Below are positions 27,913 through 38,061 of a stretch of DNA of 64,000 nucleotides, one piece after another. Position 1 is the stretch's first letter; the number at the start of each line of letters is the position of its first letter. The stretch covers positions 94,682-158,681 of the forward strand of contig NZ_FXSZ01000007.1 of assembly GCF_900182575.1 (NCBI RefSeq), in the 5' to 3' direction. A program made the translations under genes and the position numbers. The DNA is from Solitalea koreensis. GTDB taxonomy: Bacteria; Bacteroidota; Bacteroidia; Sphingobacteriales; Sphingobacteriaceae. The notes below the pieces were generated by a model. It ran no database searches and was not told where the DNA came from. It saw nothing but the letters and a program-made list of their open reading frames with translations.

Positions 27913-29406
27913 ATGAATAAAAAATCAGTATTTTTTCTTGTTGGGGTATCGATCTCTTTTTTAAGTCATTTTGCAATTGCTCAAACTGAAATCACTTCAA
28001 ATGAGCTGATTAAGCATCTTGAGTTTCTTGCTTCCGACAATATGCAAGGGCGTTTTCCAGGAACTACTCAATGTAAAGAAGCAGGTAAATACATTGCTGC
28101 TCAATTTAAGCGCTCGGGTATTAAACCGCTTTCTTCTTCTTACTTTCAGCCCTTTGACATAAATCTGAAATTTAAGGTCGGTAAAAACAATTGCCTTTCT
28201 GTTGGGCCTTCTTCATTATCTTTTGAAAAGGATTATTTGCCTTTGGCCTTTTCTGCAAATGGCACAGTGGAGGGCAATGTGGTGTTTGTTGGATACGGCT
28301 TTAAAACGGATGCTGATACCTTACGCATCAACGATTATGCAGGCCTTGATTTGAAAGGGAAATGGGTGCTTGTATTAAAAGGGTTACCCGATGCTTTAGC
28401 TGCTAAGCAATTACTTAAAGAACAATCAATTGATTATACCAAGGCTAAACAGGCCGAACATATGGGAGCTGCGGGAGTGCTGTTTGTATCAGGGCTGAAA
28501 TCGAATGAAAAAGATGAGCTAACCCATATGAGGCCACGGAAAGACAAATCGTTAGGCATTCCAGTAATACATATTAAACGTACCGTGGCCAATCAACTAC
28601 TTTCTTCAACGGGAAAAACCATTGAACAGCTTGAAAAGGAATATGCTTCAACGGATAATAAATCATTGAATTTAAACAAGCCGCTTACTGCTTCTGTCGA
28701 TCTGGAATTGGAAAGTGTAAAAACAAATAACATAGTAGGAGTTATTGAAGGCATTGATCCAGTATTAAAAGCGGAATACATTGTATTGGGTGCCCATTAT
28801 GATCACCTAGGACATGGAGGTTATCAAACGGGCTCTAAAAAGCCTGATACGTCAGCTATTCATAACGGAGCCGATGATAATGCATCAGGAACTGCTGCCT
28901 TGCTGAGCATTGGCCGTAAACTTGCAGTCAATCGCCAATTATTAAAACGAAGTGTGATTCTCATTGCAATTGGGGCAGAGGAAGAAGGGTTGTTGGGTTC
29001 TGACTATTTCGTGAACCATCCGCCGGTTCCGCTCAATACAATTAAAGGAATGGTAAACATGGACATGGTAGGTCGTTTGGATAGCAGTCGGAACGTGTAT
29101 GTGGGTGGAGCTGGAACTTTTCCGGATGGTGTAGCTTTATTGAAATCAATAGCCGCCCAAACCGACCTGCATGCCAACGTTTTCGAAGGCGGGGTAGGAG
29201 GTTCTGACCATGTTTCCTTTTACAATAAAAATATACCGGTGTTGGGTATTCACACGGGAGGACATCCGCAGTACCATACTCCAGAAGATGATATCCAGTT
29301 GATCAATAAAAAGGGAATACAGGCTGTTGCTGATTTTATCTGCAAAGCAATGATTGCCTTGGTTAACCTGGATCAGCCAATTGTTTTTAATAAGCCTAAG
29401 GATTAA
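27913..29406 (+). CDS. secreted M28 family zinc aminopeptidase with PA domain
   Basis: This exported metallopeptidase removes amino-terminal residues from peptides. The signal peptide ends near HFAIAQ. A protease-associated domain occupies roughly residues 95-240. The M28 catalytic domain carries all co-catalytic zinc ligands and the catalytic acid: GAHYDHLGHGG, HNGADDNASGTAAL, GAEEEGLLGSDYF, NMDMVGRLD and the final His in HPQYHTPEDD. The length, 497 residues, is normal. It stands alone, with a long gene-free region upstream and a terminator downstream, and has no evident link to the glycan genes. Confidence 0.92.
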   Translation: MNKKSVFFLVGVSISFLSHFAIAQTEITSNELIKHLEFLASDNMQGRFPGTTQCKEAGKYIAAQFKRSGIKPLSSSYFQPFDINLKFKVGKNNCLSVGPSSLSFEKDYLPLAFSANGTVEGNVVFVGYGFKTDADTLRINDYAGLDLKGKWVLVLKGLPDALAAKQLLKEQSIDYTKAKQAEHMGAAGVLFVSGLKSNEKDELTHMRPRKDKSLGIPVIHIKRTVANQLLSSTGKTIEQLEKEYASTDNKSLNLNKPLTASVDLELESVKTNNIVGVIEGIDPVLKAEYIVLGAHYDHLGHGGYQTGSKKPDTSAIHNGADDNASGTAALLSIGRKLAVNRQLLKRSVILIAIGAEEEGLLGSDYFVNHPPVPLNTIKGMVNMDMVGRLDSSRNVYVGGAGTFPDGVALLKSIAAQTDLHANVFEGGVGGSDHVSFYNKNIPVLGIHTGGHPQYHTPEDDIQLINKKGIQAVADFICKAMIALVNLDQPIVFNKPKD

Positions 29407-29434
29407 AAACAGGAAGTTGAAATTTCATTTACAT

Positions 29435-29467
29435 AGCCGTTTCGATCAATCGTGACGGCTGTTTTTT
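29435..29467 (+). terminator. intrinsic terminator after M28 peptidase gene
   Basis: AGCCGT (29435-29440) pairs with ACGGCT (29455-29460), with a further inner CGAT/ATCG pairing, followed by GTTTTTTT. Confidence 0.75.
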
Positions 29468-29496
29468 TGAAAAGAAAAATGCAATGTCTTTATTAG

Positions 29497-29853
29497 TTAG
29501 ATTCCATTGCATAACGCTTCTAATTCACACCAGTCAAGCGATTTAATTTTGGTGCTGATGATCTTCATATTCTCAATTCCACGCTCAGTCGCAACTCTTC
29601 CTTCTAAAATTTTAATGAAATTTATTATTTCCTTCTTATCGCTTTCAGTGAACCGCTCGTAGAAACCTTCGGGTAAATTTAAGTTCGGTTTCCAGATTAA
29701 ATCATGTAAATCCCATTTGATGATTAGCATTTCATCATTCCCCAGTTTCAGGAATAGGGCAAAATTGGGATCCGGATTTGTATCTTTTACCTCCCATATT
29801 GCAAGGCTGCCATTATAGATAGGGGTTTCTTGTAGGATATCTATTTTTTCCAT
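29497..29853 (-). CDS. hypothetical protein, 118 residues
   Basis: I do not recognise this protein. It has no signal peptide or membrane segment and is mixed alpha/beta with many acidic residues. It opens MEKIDILQETPIYNGSLAIWEV, and its C-terminal half is helical (FTESDKKEIINFIKILEG). It is the only convincing reverse-strand gene in the first 44 kb and sits between a terminator and an IS relic. Good codon texture over the whole length and an isolated position support a real gene, perhaps a small cytosolic immunity or accessory protein, but that is only a guess. Confidence 0.6.
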   Translation of the reverse strand: MEKIDILQETPIYNGSLAIWEVKDTNPDPNFALFLKLGNDEMLIIKWDLHDLIWKPNLNLPEGFYERFTESDKKEIINFIKILEGRVATERGIENMKIISTKIKSLDWCELEALCNGI

Positions 29854-30154
29854 TGCTGCGTATATTAATACAATGCTGTCACATGAAAGTACAATTATTT
29901 GTTAGTTGTAGCGCAAAATTATAGCTAATTATTTTATGATCAGTTGTTAATGCTTTGGTGTGGTAATTCAAAGAAAATTTTGTTTATGCAGAATCAAATC
30001 GCGTATAGTTGGAGTATCATTCCATTCCTTTCTGCATTAGATCATTTCCATTATCTTAAGAATGGATGTCTTAAGGTTAAGTAAAAGCGTTTTGGTGTAA
30101 ATTATAGCGAAAGTCAATATTACCCACCTGGACCTAGCGCTGTCTTTGCAAGTA
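29854..30154. other. gene-free stretch before transposase relic
   Basis: I see no coding region or strong hairpin here. It leads into the transposase relic that starts near 30155, and its right part may be further decayed insertion-sequence DNA. Confidence 0.4.
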
Positions 30155-30440
30155 TTTATCAGCAGTTGCATGGTCGCTGTCATTCAGCGAAAAGCTACAC
30201 GAAAGTGGGCCTACTCTAATACGATGTCCGTAATCCGTTACCACTTAATGACCTATGTAGACTTGTTCAAATTCCTGAAAAAACCAGATGGAGATTGGAG
30301 TGAATTAAATAATTGTAAAAAAGGACAATTAACGCTTTTTCAAACATAGTGGCGTATTGAAAAAAACAAAGGAAGGCCCTCTATCAACATTCTGACGGCA
30401 CAAAATATTGGGCAAGTTTTTTTTACTGGACAGCAATAAT
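30155..30440 (+). mobile_element. relic of an insertion sequence: transposase 3' end and terminal region, copy 1
   Basis: The frame from about 30165 to 30349 encodes IQRKATRKWAYSNTMSVIRY followed by HLMTYVDLFKFLKKPDGDW and ends QLTLFQT. This is the C-terminal signature of a DDE transposase; I favour the IS4 group. About 90 bp of non-coding IS end follow, to 30440. The same segment occurs inverted at 39557-39845. The N-terminal and catalytic parts are absent, so this copy cannot move by itself. Confidence 0.7.
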
Positions 30441-30641
30441 TCTTTTCCATTTTTTTTAAAAAAACGTTGATAAAACGTAATTCACTCCATAATACTCTTT
30501 CAACAGTTTTCACTATTTTGCCACTTAAATACATCTATAAATTAGACTGATAAGTGTGTCTGATCCATAGTTGTAATTGTCGGGGCCTACCAAGATATGC
30601 CAAATATTTTTTAGATTGCGGACTAACGGATCGTTAATAGC

Positions 30642-31244
30642 ATGGCTTTGAATCACTTTGTAAACGAATTAGAAATACTGGCTCAAATAGCCGAAGGGGA
30701 TCAACGTGCCTTTACCCTTTTGTTCAAACATTATCAGCGCTTTGTTTTTAGTTTCGGTAAAAAAATAACCCATTCGGAAGAGAGCGCAGGCGAGATCGTT
30801 CAGGATATCTTTTTGAAGATCTGGCTTGCAAGGGAAAGCTTGCCGGAAGTTAAAAACTTTGGAGCCTATTTAAATCGCTTGGTTCGTAACCATTCACTGA
30901 ATGTAGTGCGCAAGCAATTACAGGATACCAAGTCTGCTGTCGAGTTCAGCAAGATATTTTCTGAGGTTGATGAATCCACCATTTTGCAGCTCGATTACAA
31001 TGAAACCAACAACCTGCTGAATCAAGCAATAGCTGAACTTTCACCCCAACAGCGCATGGTTTACCAGCTGTGCCATCAACAGGGGCTAAAATACGATGAG
31101 GCAGCTGTTCAAATGAACATTTCTTCCCAAACTGTTAATTCTTACATGAAAGACGCATTAAAAAAGATCCGCAATCATTTCAGAAAGCATGCGGTAGCTT
31201 ATCCACTTCTTATCTTAGGTCTGTTTGATAAACACCATTTTTAA
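30642..31244 (+). CDS. ECF RNA polymerase sigma-70 factor
   Basis: This is an extracytoplasmic-function sigma factor of 200 residues. Region 2 spans about 26-95 (FTLLFKHYQRFVFSFGKKI, SAGEIVQDIFLKIWLARESL). Region 4 is about 125-175 with the helix-turn-helix LKYDEAAVQMNISSQTVNSYMKDALKKI. It heads a FecR, SusC, SusD, TlpA set, the standard order for a transporter operon under cell-surface signalling, and is expected to switch on the genes to its right when the FecR at 31376 releases it. Confidence 0.94.
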   Translation: MALNHFVNELEILAQIAEGDQRAFTLLFKHYQRFVFSFGKKITHSEESAGEIVQDIFLKIWLARESLPEVKNFGAYLNRLVRNHSLNVVRKQLQDTKSAVEFSKIFSEVDESTILQLDYNETNNLLNQAIAELSPQQRMVYQLCHQQGLKYDEAAVQMNISSQTVNSYMKDALKKIRNHFRKHAVAYPLLILGLFDKHHF

Positions 31245-31375
31245 TTTTTTTAAAATTATTTAATTGATATACAGTCAGTTACTGTAATTTGTTTTTTTGA
31301 CTACCCTGTAAGCCTAGACGATTCGTGTCAATATTACTAAATGGTTAAAATTTTATTAACCAAACGAATATTGTT

Positions 31376-32563
31376 ATGAGAAATAATGTCAGACTTCAGT
31401 TGCTTATCGGTAAATACCTGGACAGATCCCTGTCAGGTACTGAAAAGGATGAACTGCTAGGTTACTTTGATGATCCTGCTTTTTTCAGCGAGATAGGAGA
31501 ACGTTTTGCATTGGAGTATGAACGGGAACTGGGAGAATCATCAATGAACGAATTACATCAACAACACTTGTTGCAGCGTGTATTTCAGTATGAAACCCGG
31601 AGGCAAACAGTTCCAATCAGAAAGGTTAAATTATGGCCCCGTATCGGAATTGCGGCAGCAATCGCAATGCTCATTGTTTTTGGCGGTCTTTGGTTTTATC
31701 GGGCGAACCAAAATGACAACACTAATCAGATTGCTTATACCAGCGATGTAGCCCCTGGTAAGCAGAGTGCCACATTGACGCTAGCTAATGGAAAGAAGAT
31801 AAGGCTTACTGATGCGACAAATGGTGAGCTAGCAAAGGAATCTGGCGTAACAATTTCCAAGACCGCCGATGGCCAGCTCGTTTATGAGATCAAGGGAAAT
31901 TCTACAGAGCGCAATAAAATTAACACACTGGTTAACACACTGGCTACTGCTAACGGAGAGACCTATCGGGTGCGTTTGCCAGATGGTTCTTCGGTCTGGT
32001 TGAATGCTGCATCTTCTTTAAAATATCCGGCAACTTTCGCTAATCTGAAAGAAAGATGGGTGGAGCTATCAGGAGAAGGATATTTTGAAATTGCAAAGGA
32101 CAAGGCCCATCCCTTTATTGTGAAAACGGATAAGCAGGAAGTTCGGGTATTGGGTACGCATTTTAACATCAATGCCTATGCGGATGAAAAAGCGATAACG
32201 ACCACCTTATTGGAAGGCTCAGTGAAACTGACAGAGGGAAATAAAAGCCAATTGTTGAGGCCGGGCGAACAGGCTATTAATGCAGAGGAAACGATCAAAG
32301 TCAAGCAAGTCAATATCGATGCCGTGATCGATTGGAAGAACGAGGAGTTTTACCTAGACAAGATGGATTTCAGGGTGGCGATGCGAAAAATTGCCAGGTG
32401 GTACAATCTCGATGTGATTTATAACGGCTCGGTACCTGAAAACTTGGAGGCAGGAGGTTGGATTCCAAGGAGCAGCAAGCTGTCGGATGTGATCAAATCG
32501 ATCGAATCAACCGGACAGGTACATTTTAAAATTGAAGGAAGGAGGCTGTATGTGTCAAAATAA
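31376..32563 (+). CDS. FecR-type anti-sigma factor
   Basis: This is the membrane partner of the sigma factor at 30642. The 395 residues comprise a cytoplasmic N-terminus with short helices, one transmembrane helix at about 87-107 (RIGIAAAIAMLIVFGGLWF), a periplasmic FecR domain at about 195-290 (RLPDGSSVWLNAASSLKYP, VLGTHFNINAYADE) and a DUF4974-like C-terminus from about 325 (DFRVAMRKIARWYNLDVIY). The gene begins 131 bp after the sigma factor gene. The next gene encodes a SusC with an STN domain, the expected signal-giving partner. Confidence 0.94.
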   Translation: MRNNVRLQLLIGKYLDRSLSGTEKDELLGYFDDPAFFSEIGERFALEYERELGESSMNELHQQHLLQRVFQYETRRQTVPIRKVKLWPRIGIAAAIAMLIVFGGLWFYRANQNDNTNQIAYTSDVAPGKQSATLTLANGKKIRLTDATNGELAKESGVTISKTADGQLVYEIKGNSTERNKINTLVNTLATANGETYRVRLPDGSSVWLNAASSLKYPATFANLKERWVELSGEGYFEIAKDKAHPFIVKTDKQEVRVLGTHFNINAYADEKAITTTLLEGSVKLTEGNKSQLLRPGEQAINAEETIKVKQVNIDAVIDWKNEEFYLDKMDFRVAMRKIARWYNLDVIYNGSVPENLEAGGWIPRSSKLSDVIKSIESTGQVHFKIEGRRLYVSK

Positions 32564-32803
32564 GTATAACAGCCAGCATACTAATCTTCTTGAAATAAAC
32601 ATACAATCAACAGATTTATTTACGATTAAACAACTTAGGAGATGATAAAGTATCTAAGGGAAGCAAGCTGATAAAGGAACAAACCAGAAGTGAAGCACCC
32701 CTGGTTTGTGTTTGGAACAATCAATAAAATCAACTGTATAACCGCAGAATGCCCCAAGTTTTCGACCGCTAAAGGCAAACTGCATATCCAAAACTTTACG
32801 TAA

Positions 32804-35800
32804 ATGTATAAAATTTATACCACAAATTTCGGTACAGGTATACGGCTATACCGAAAAATACTGCTAATTATGCGATTAACCACCGTTATACTAATAGTAT
32901 CCCTGTTGCAAGTAAGTGCTGCTACTTTTGGACAGCACATTACCCTGAACCAAAAGAACATTTCGCTGAAAGCAGCGCTTAGAGAAATCACCAGGCAGTC
33001 GGGCTACGGCTTTTACTATGACGGCAAGGTTATAGGAGATGACCAGAAAGTAGACATTAAACTTTCAAATTCGGAATTTGACGAGGCATTGAATAGTGTG
33101 CTGTCTGGTTTGGGATTGACCTATAAGATCGATGGTAAGATCGTAGCAATTAAAAAAGAAAAGTCTTTTCTGGATAAGGTTATTGATGCTTTGAAAGCAA
33201 TTGATATCTCAGGACGCGTAGTGGATGAAACTGGAAATCCTCTTGCGGGTGCTGCGGTCAGTATTGTCAAGGTAGATGGCAAAATAGAGGATTTTGATCC
33301 TGTAAAATATAAAGGCAGAACTGCCGCTGCAATAACCAATGCCAATGGGGAATTTCTCATCAAAAATGTGGACGAAGGTTCTATTGTGATCATTTCTTAT
33401 ACCGGATATAAGGAGTTTAGGGCCAAGGCGGTTAAAGATATGGGGGTGATTAACATGGTTATCAATGCTGAAAATCTAGAAGAGGTTCAAGTTAGGGTGA
33501 ATACAGGTTATCAGTCGATATCCAGTGAAAGAAGTGCAGGGTCTATTGCAAAGCCAGATCTGAACATCATGAAAAACCGCTCAGGTACTATGAATGTGAT
33601 CCAGCGTTTGGATGGTCTGGTGCCGGGATTGACCATCAATAATGCACCAAATGCTACAGGCCCTACTATTTTGTTTAGGGGCCTGACTTCCATCAATGGC
33701 AATAAAAATCCGTTGTTTGTAGTGAACGGAATACCAATGGACGATATCAGTTCTCTAAATCCGAATGACATAGAAGACGTTACGGTCCTTAAAGATGCAA
33801 CCGCAGCTTCTATTTGGGGAGCAAGGGCCGCTAATGGTGTAGTCGTTATTGTTACTAAAAAGGGCAGGAATAGTGAAAAGGTTACTATTGATTATGATGC
33901 TTTTATGAATTTTCAGGGCAAACCACAGATAGATTATTTTCCGGTATTGAGCAGCACTGAGTTTATCCAGACAGCAAGGGACCTCTTTGATCCCGTGACA
34001 AACCCCTGGGCAACGGTATCAACACCGACAGCAGGAGGAAGGGCTCTTGTTGCCCCTCATGAAATGATCCTGTATAACCAAAGCCGTGGGCTCATTACCA
34101 AAGAGCAGGCTGATGCGCAGCTCGCAGTTTTGGCCGGGCAGAATAATGTGCAGGAGATTAAAGACTTGTGGTACCGCAATGCCGGTTTAATGAACCATAG
34201 CCTTTCTGTATCCGGTGGAGGAAATAAATACAGTTTTTACGGTTCCGGTGCTTACACCAATACCTTAAATAGTACACCGGGTAGTAAAAATGACAATTAT
34301 GGCTTAAACCTTCGTCAGGATTTTAGATTTAATGATCGTTTTCAGGCTTACCTGATTACCGACCTGAGGAACAATACCATTTCATCAAAGAATACGGTAA
34401 GCCCGGACAACCGCTTTTTGCCTTATGTAATGTTCAAAAATGCGGATGGTACAAATGCCGGTATGCCATGGATGTATAGGACAGATGCGTTGAGACAAGG
34501 CTACGAGAGTAAAAGTTTGATCAGCCTGGATTATAACCCGCTTAACGAGGTGGACTATGGGAATACCAAAACCAATAACTTCTATGGCAGATTGACTTCC
34601 GGCTTAACTGTCAAACTGCTAAAGGGACTGCGTTACGAAGGTGTTTACGGTTATGCCCGGGGCAACAACAAGTCAACCAACTTATTGGACGAGAAAAATT
34701 TTTCGGTAAGAAATGAACTGGTTTCCTTTACAGTTGCTCCAACAACAGCAGGCGGCTTACCTACCTATTATTTACCTTCAAGTGGAGGAAAATATACGGT
34801 AGGCAATATTAACCAAAGAAACTGGACCGTTAGGAATCAGTTTATTTATGACAATTCTTGGAAGGATGAAAAGCATCAGCTGACTTTGCTGGCCGGACAG
34901 GAAGCCCAAGAAAACTTTAACAGCAGCATTACATCCGTTGTGCGGGGATACAATTCGCAATTGTTAAGTTATACTCCAATAGATTATGCACTGCTGTTTA
35001 AAACAACAACACTTAACAACAGCGTTCCTCCTGCAGGTGTCGTTTATTATGGTGCACCGGTTATGCCTAGCAGCACCACCAGTAGTTTCTTACCTCCTGA
35101 TCAATATTCTGAAACAGAGCAAACTGTCCGTTTTACTTCTTATTATGCAAACGGGGGGTATACCTATAATAAAAAGTATACAGTAAACGCAAGCTGGCGG
35201 ATAGACCAATCGAATTTGTTTGGCAGAGATAAATCTGCACAAAATAAGCCGGTATGGAGTGCCGGGGCAAGCTGGGGTTTAGGGAAAGAAAATCTTATGG
35301 CCAATATTAGCTGGCTTGATAGGCTTGTTCTACGTACCTCTTATGGTATCTCCGGTAATTCTCCCGATCCGGGTTCAGCGGCATCTTTTGACGTTCTCAG
35401 CAAAACGACCAATGGTTTTGCTGTAAATCTTAATGCCTTGAACATCAGTACTCCTGGAAATAAAAAGCTAAGCTGGGAAACCACCAAAACCACCAATATC
35501 GGAATTGATTTTGCTGTGCTGAAAAACCGCATCAGCGGCTCTATCGATCTGTACAATAAAAATACGGAAAACCTGATCGGCTTTACGCCGGTTAATCCAT
35601 TTACAGGTTATGCTAACATCACCGGTAATATTGGGAACATGAACAACAAAGGTGTCGAGCTGAGTTTGAAAACAGTTAACCTTCAACTTAATGATTTCAG
35701 GTGGTCTACTTTATTCAATTTTGCGTATAACAAAAATAAGCTTACAAAATACAACACGCTTTTAGCGGGTCGAGTTCCTAGTACTGCAATCGACATTCTC

Positions 35801-36511
35801 AGCCAGACTTACCTGGAGGGTTATTCAGCATTTTCTCTGTTTGCTTATCAGTTTGCGGGCCTGGACAATCTTGGCGATCCGCAGATCAGGCTTAAAGACG
35901 GCACCATTACCAAATCGCCGACTGCAGCGAAAATAGAGGATTTAAAATACATGGGAACTTATCAACCAATTTGGTCCGGAGGTTTTACCAATGTGTTCGA
36001 CTATAAGGGTTTTTCGCTTGCCTTAAATATGATCTATAACTTGGGTCACGTGATGCGCAAAGACGTGAATTTCAATTATGTTAATACACGCTTAATACCA
36101 TTTGATGGATCATTTACTCTCGGAAATATTAATGAAGAATTTGCCAGAAGATGGAAAGTCCCAGGTGACGAGGCTTTTACCAATGTCCCTTCCTATGTAA
36201 CTTCCAACGCAATCAATTCAAGCAGAAGAAACACAGACTATTATACTCGGGCAGACATCAATGTGCTCGATGCTTCGTATGTTAAATTAAGAGACGCATC
36301 ATTGGCGTACAGCCTGCCTAAATCGGTGTTGTCTAAGCTTAAGGTGAGCAACCTAACGCTAAGGACCCAGCTTTCTAATGTGATGCTTTGGAAAGCCAAT
36401 AAGGCCGGTATAGATCCCGAGTTTCAGAATGCTTTCGGGTTAAATGGAGGTACAAGAACGGCTCCTTTTAACCAGCATACATTTACTGTTGGAGCGCACT
36501 TAACTTTTTAA
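32804..36511 (+). CDS. SusC/RagA TonB-dependent transporter with STN domain
   Basis: This 1235-residue outer-membrane transporter carries a signalling domain. After the signal region (ending near AATFGQ) come the STN domain (about 49-118, SLKAALREITRQSGYGFYYD), the carboxypeptidase-like regulatory domain (about 136-225), the plug (about 235-360, LNPNDIEDVTVLKDATAASI) and the barrel, which ends HTFTVGAHLTF. The TonB-box-like region is EEVQVRVNTGYQS rather than the VVVGYGTQKK form of the other two. It belongs to the SusC subgroup often accompanied by TlpA-like proteins and peptidases, so the ligand may be a peptide or a cofactor complex rather than a sugar. Confidence 0.94.
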   Translation: MYKIYTTNFGTGIRLYRKILLIMRLTTVILIVSLLQVSAATFGQHITLNQKNISLKAALREITRQSGYGFYYDGKVIGDDQKVDIKLSNSEFDEALNSVLSGLGLTYKIDGKIVAIKKEKSFLDKVIDALKAIDISGRVVDETGNPLAGAAVSIVKVDGKIEDFDPVKYKGRTAAAITNANGEFLIKNVDEGSIVIISYTGYKEFRAKAVKDMGVINMVINAENLEEVQVRVNTGYQSISSERSAGSIAKPDLNIMKNRSGTMNVIQRLDGLVPGLTINNAPNATGPTILFRGLTSINGNKNPLFVVNGIPMDDISSLNPNDIEDVTVLKDATAASIWGARAANGVVVIVTKKGRNSEKVTIDYDAFMNFQGKPQIDYFPVLSSTEFIQTARDLFDPVTNPWATVSTPTAGGRALVAPHEMILYNQSRGLITKEQADAQLAVLAGQNNVQEIKDLWYRNAGLMNHSLSVSGGGNKYSFYGSGAYTNTLNSTPGSKNDNYGLNLRQDFRFNDRFQAYLITDLRNNTISSKNTVSPDNRFLPYVMFKNADGTNAGMPWMYRTDALRQGYESKSLISLDYNPLNEVDYGNTKTNNFYGRLTSGLTVKLLKGLRYEGVYGYARGNNKSTNLLDEKNFSVRNELVSFTVAPTTAGGLPTYYLPSSGGKYTVGNINQRNWTVRNQFIYDNSWKDEKHQLTLLAGQEAQENFNSSITSVVRGYNSQLLSYTPIDYALLFKTTTLNNSVPPAGVVYYGAPVMPSSTTSSFLPPDQYSETEQTVRFTSYYANGGYTYNKKYTVNASWRIDQSNLFGRDKSAQNKPVWSAGASWGLGKENLMANISWLDRLVLRTSYGISGNSPDPGSAASFDVLSKTTNGFAVNLNALNISTPGNKKLSWETTKTTNIGIDFAVLKNRISGSIDLYNKNTENLIGFTPVNPFTGYANITGNIGNMNNKGVELSLKTVNLQLNDFRWSTLFNFAYNKNKLTKYNTLLAGRVPSTAIDILSQTYLEGYSAFSLFAYQFAGLDNLGDPQIRLKDGTITKSPTAAKIEDLKYMGTYQPIWSGGFTNVFDYKGFSLALNMIYNLGHVMRKDVNFNYVNTRLIPFDGSFTLGNINEEFARRWKVPGDEAFTNVPSYVTSNAINSSRRNTDYYTRADINVLDASYVKLRDASLAYSLPKSVLSKLKVSNLTLRTQLSNVMLWKANKAGIDPEFQNAFGLNGGTRTAPFNQHTFTVGAHLTF

Positions 36512-36532
36512 TTTATCCTAAAGCTTAAGAAA

Positions 36533-37975
36533 ATGAAGAATCAAATGATAAAATATACATTGGTACTGGCGATTATATTAACCGGCTTCAGTTCCTGTGA
36601 AAAGAGTTTTCTGGAATTAGATCCCAAAGGAAAACTGATTGCAAAGAATATAGGGGATTACGATCTGATGCTTAATAATGACGCAATGACTGTGAATGCC
36701 GATGGACAGATTTTGATGGGCGATGAGACTATTTCTATTGATCCATATTACACTAGCGCTACGGCAAGAGAACAGCGTTTATTCAGATGGGATGATGTGG
36801 TTTATAATCCTAACGAAGATGCCCGGGAGATGACAGATCTGATAAAGCAACTGTATTTCTACAATAAAGTTATAACGGAAGTGCCCGATGCGGTTGGGGG
36901 AACTGAGCAGCAAAAGAATAAGTTAATCGGAGAGGCCAAGTTAAACAGAGCCTGGATTTACTTTATGCTGACCAATTATTATGGAAAACCTTATGCGGTT
37001 TCTACTGCAGGGCAAGACCTTAGCTTCCCTATCATTACAGCGGCAGACGTCACGGCTACAAGTTTTAAAAGGGCTACCGTGCAGGAAGTGTATGATTTTA
37101 TCATCAGTGATCTGGAAAATGCCATTCAGCATTTGCCGGTAGATGCTGTCGGCAGGACCCGGGGCTTTAAAGCTGCGGCAGAGGGCTTGCTTGGTAAGGT
37201 ATATGTGTTTATAGGGCGTTATGCGGATGGGCTTGTACAGTTTAACAATGCTTTAAGTCACCTGCCTTCCAATCTGAGTGTACGGTTATATGATTATAAT
37301 GTGACTATGACCACGAATGGGCCATGGGGATATAACCCTGCTACTACACCGCTTAGGTCTTTGAGCGGACCACCTATTATTTCTGAATACGAAGAAGTCT
37401 TAATGCCTAAGCGACTCCTCAGTTTTTACAACAGTACTAATGCGTTCGCTCTGCTTACTAAAAAGGCCGCAGATTTGTATACCACGTCAACAGACCAGCG
37501 CAAAAAAATCTTTACTACAGGGCCATCTGGGAGTTTAGGGCCTTTCGCCGGAGGGATATTACGAAGAAATAGTGGTTTGAATATTTGTATAGGCTTAACA
37601 ATGCCTGATATATACCTGTTGCGTGCCGAATGTAAAGCCCGTACCAACGACGTTGCCGGCGCCAAAGCTGATCTGGAGACTTTACGAAAGAACCGGATGT
37701 CGGCTTCGGATGCTACGGTTAATATTACAGATGCTACAGCCATGGTTAAATACATCATAGAGGAACGTATCCGTGAATTTGCTTTGCAGGGCTACCGCTG
37801 GTTTGATATGCGCAGGTTGTCTGTAGATCCGATATTTGCAGGTACAACCTATACGCATAGTTATGTAAAAACTAACGGTGAAGTAACCGTCTTCACCTTG
37901 CGTCCGGAAAGATTTGTGATGCGTTTTCCTGAAAAGGTAATGAATGCAAATCCCGGAATGCTTAATAATCCATAA
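36533..37975 (+). CDS. SusD/RagB family lipoprotein
   Basis: This is the surface lipoprotein partner of the SusC at 32804, 21 bp upstream. The signal peptide ends at GFSSC (Cys23). It is shorter (480 residues) than the SusD proteins in the first locus. Recognisable parts are IGEAKLNRAWIYFMLTNYYG (about 132-151), the FKAAAEGLLGKVYVFIGRY helical repeat, the MPDIYLLRAECKARTND helix and EERIREFALQGYRWFDMRRL. The shorter length and the RagB-like pattern fit the view that this pair handles a different nutrient from the xylan-type locus. Confidence 0.92.
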   Translation: MKNQMIKYTLVLAIILTGFSSCEKSFLELDPKGKLIAKNIGDYDLMLNNDAMTVNADGQILMGDETISIDPYYTSATAREQRLFRWDDVVYNPNEDAREMTDLIKQLYFYNKVITEVPDAVGGTEQQKNKLIGEAKLNRAWIYFMLTNYYGKPYAVSTAGQDLSFPIITAADVTATSFKRATVQEVYDFIISDLENAIQHLPVDAVGRTRGFKAAAEGLLGKVYVFIGRYADGLVQFNNALSHLPSNLSVRLYDYNVTMTTNGPWGYNPATTPLRSLSGPPIISEYEEVLMPKRLLSFYNSTNAFALLTKKAADLYTTSTDQRKKIFTTGPSGSLGPFAGGILRRNSGLNICIGLTMPDIYLLRAECKARTNDVAGAKADLETLRKNRMSASDATVNITDATAMVKYIIEERIREFALQGYRWFDMRRLSVDPIFAGTTYTHSYVKTNGEVTVFTLRPERFVMRFPEKVMNANPGMLNNP

Positions 37976-38061
37976 TAAGAGTTACTTACTAAATATTACT
38001 TCATGAAGCTGTTTGGTTTCCAAATGGCCTCATCAAAACTTATAATGAAAAAATAGAAATT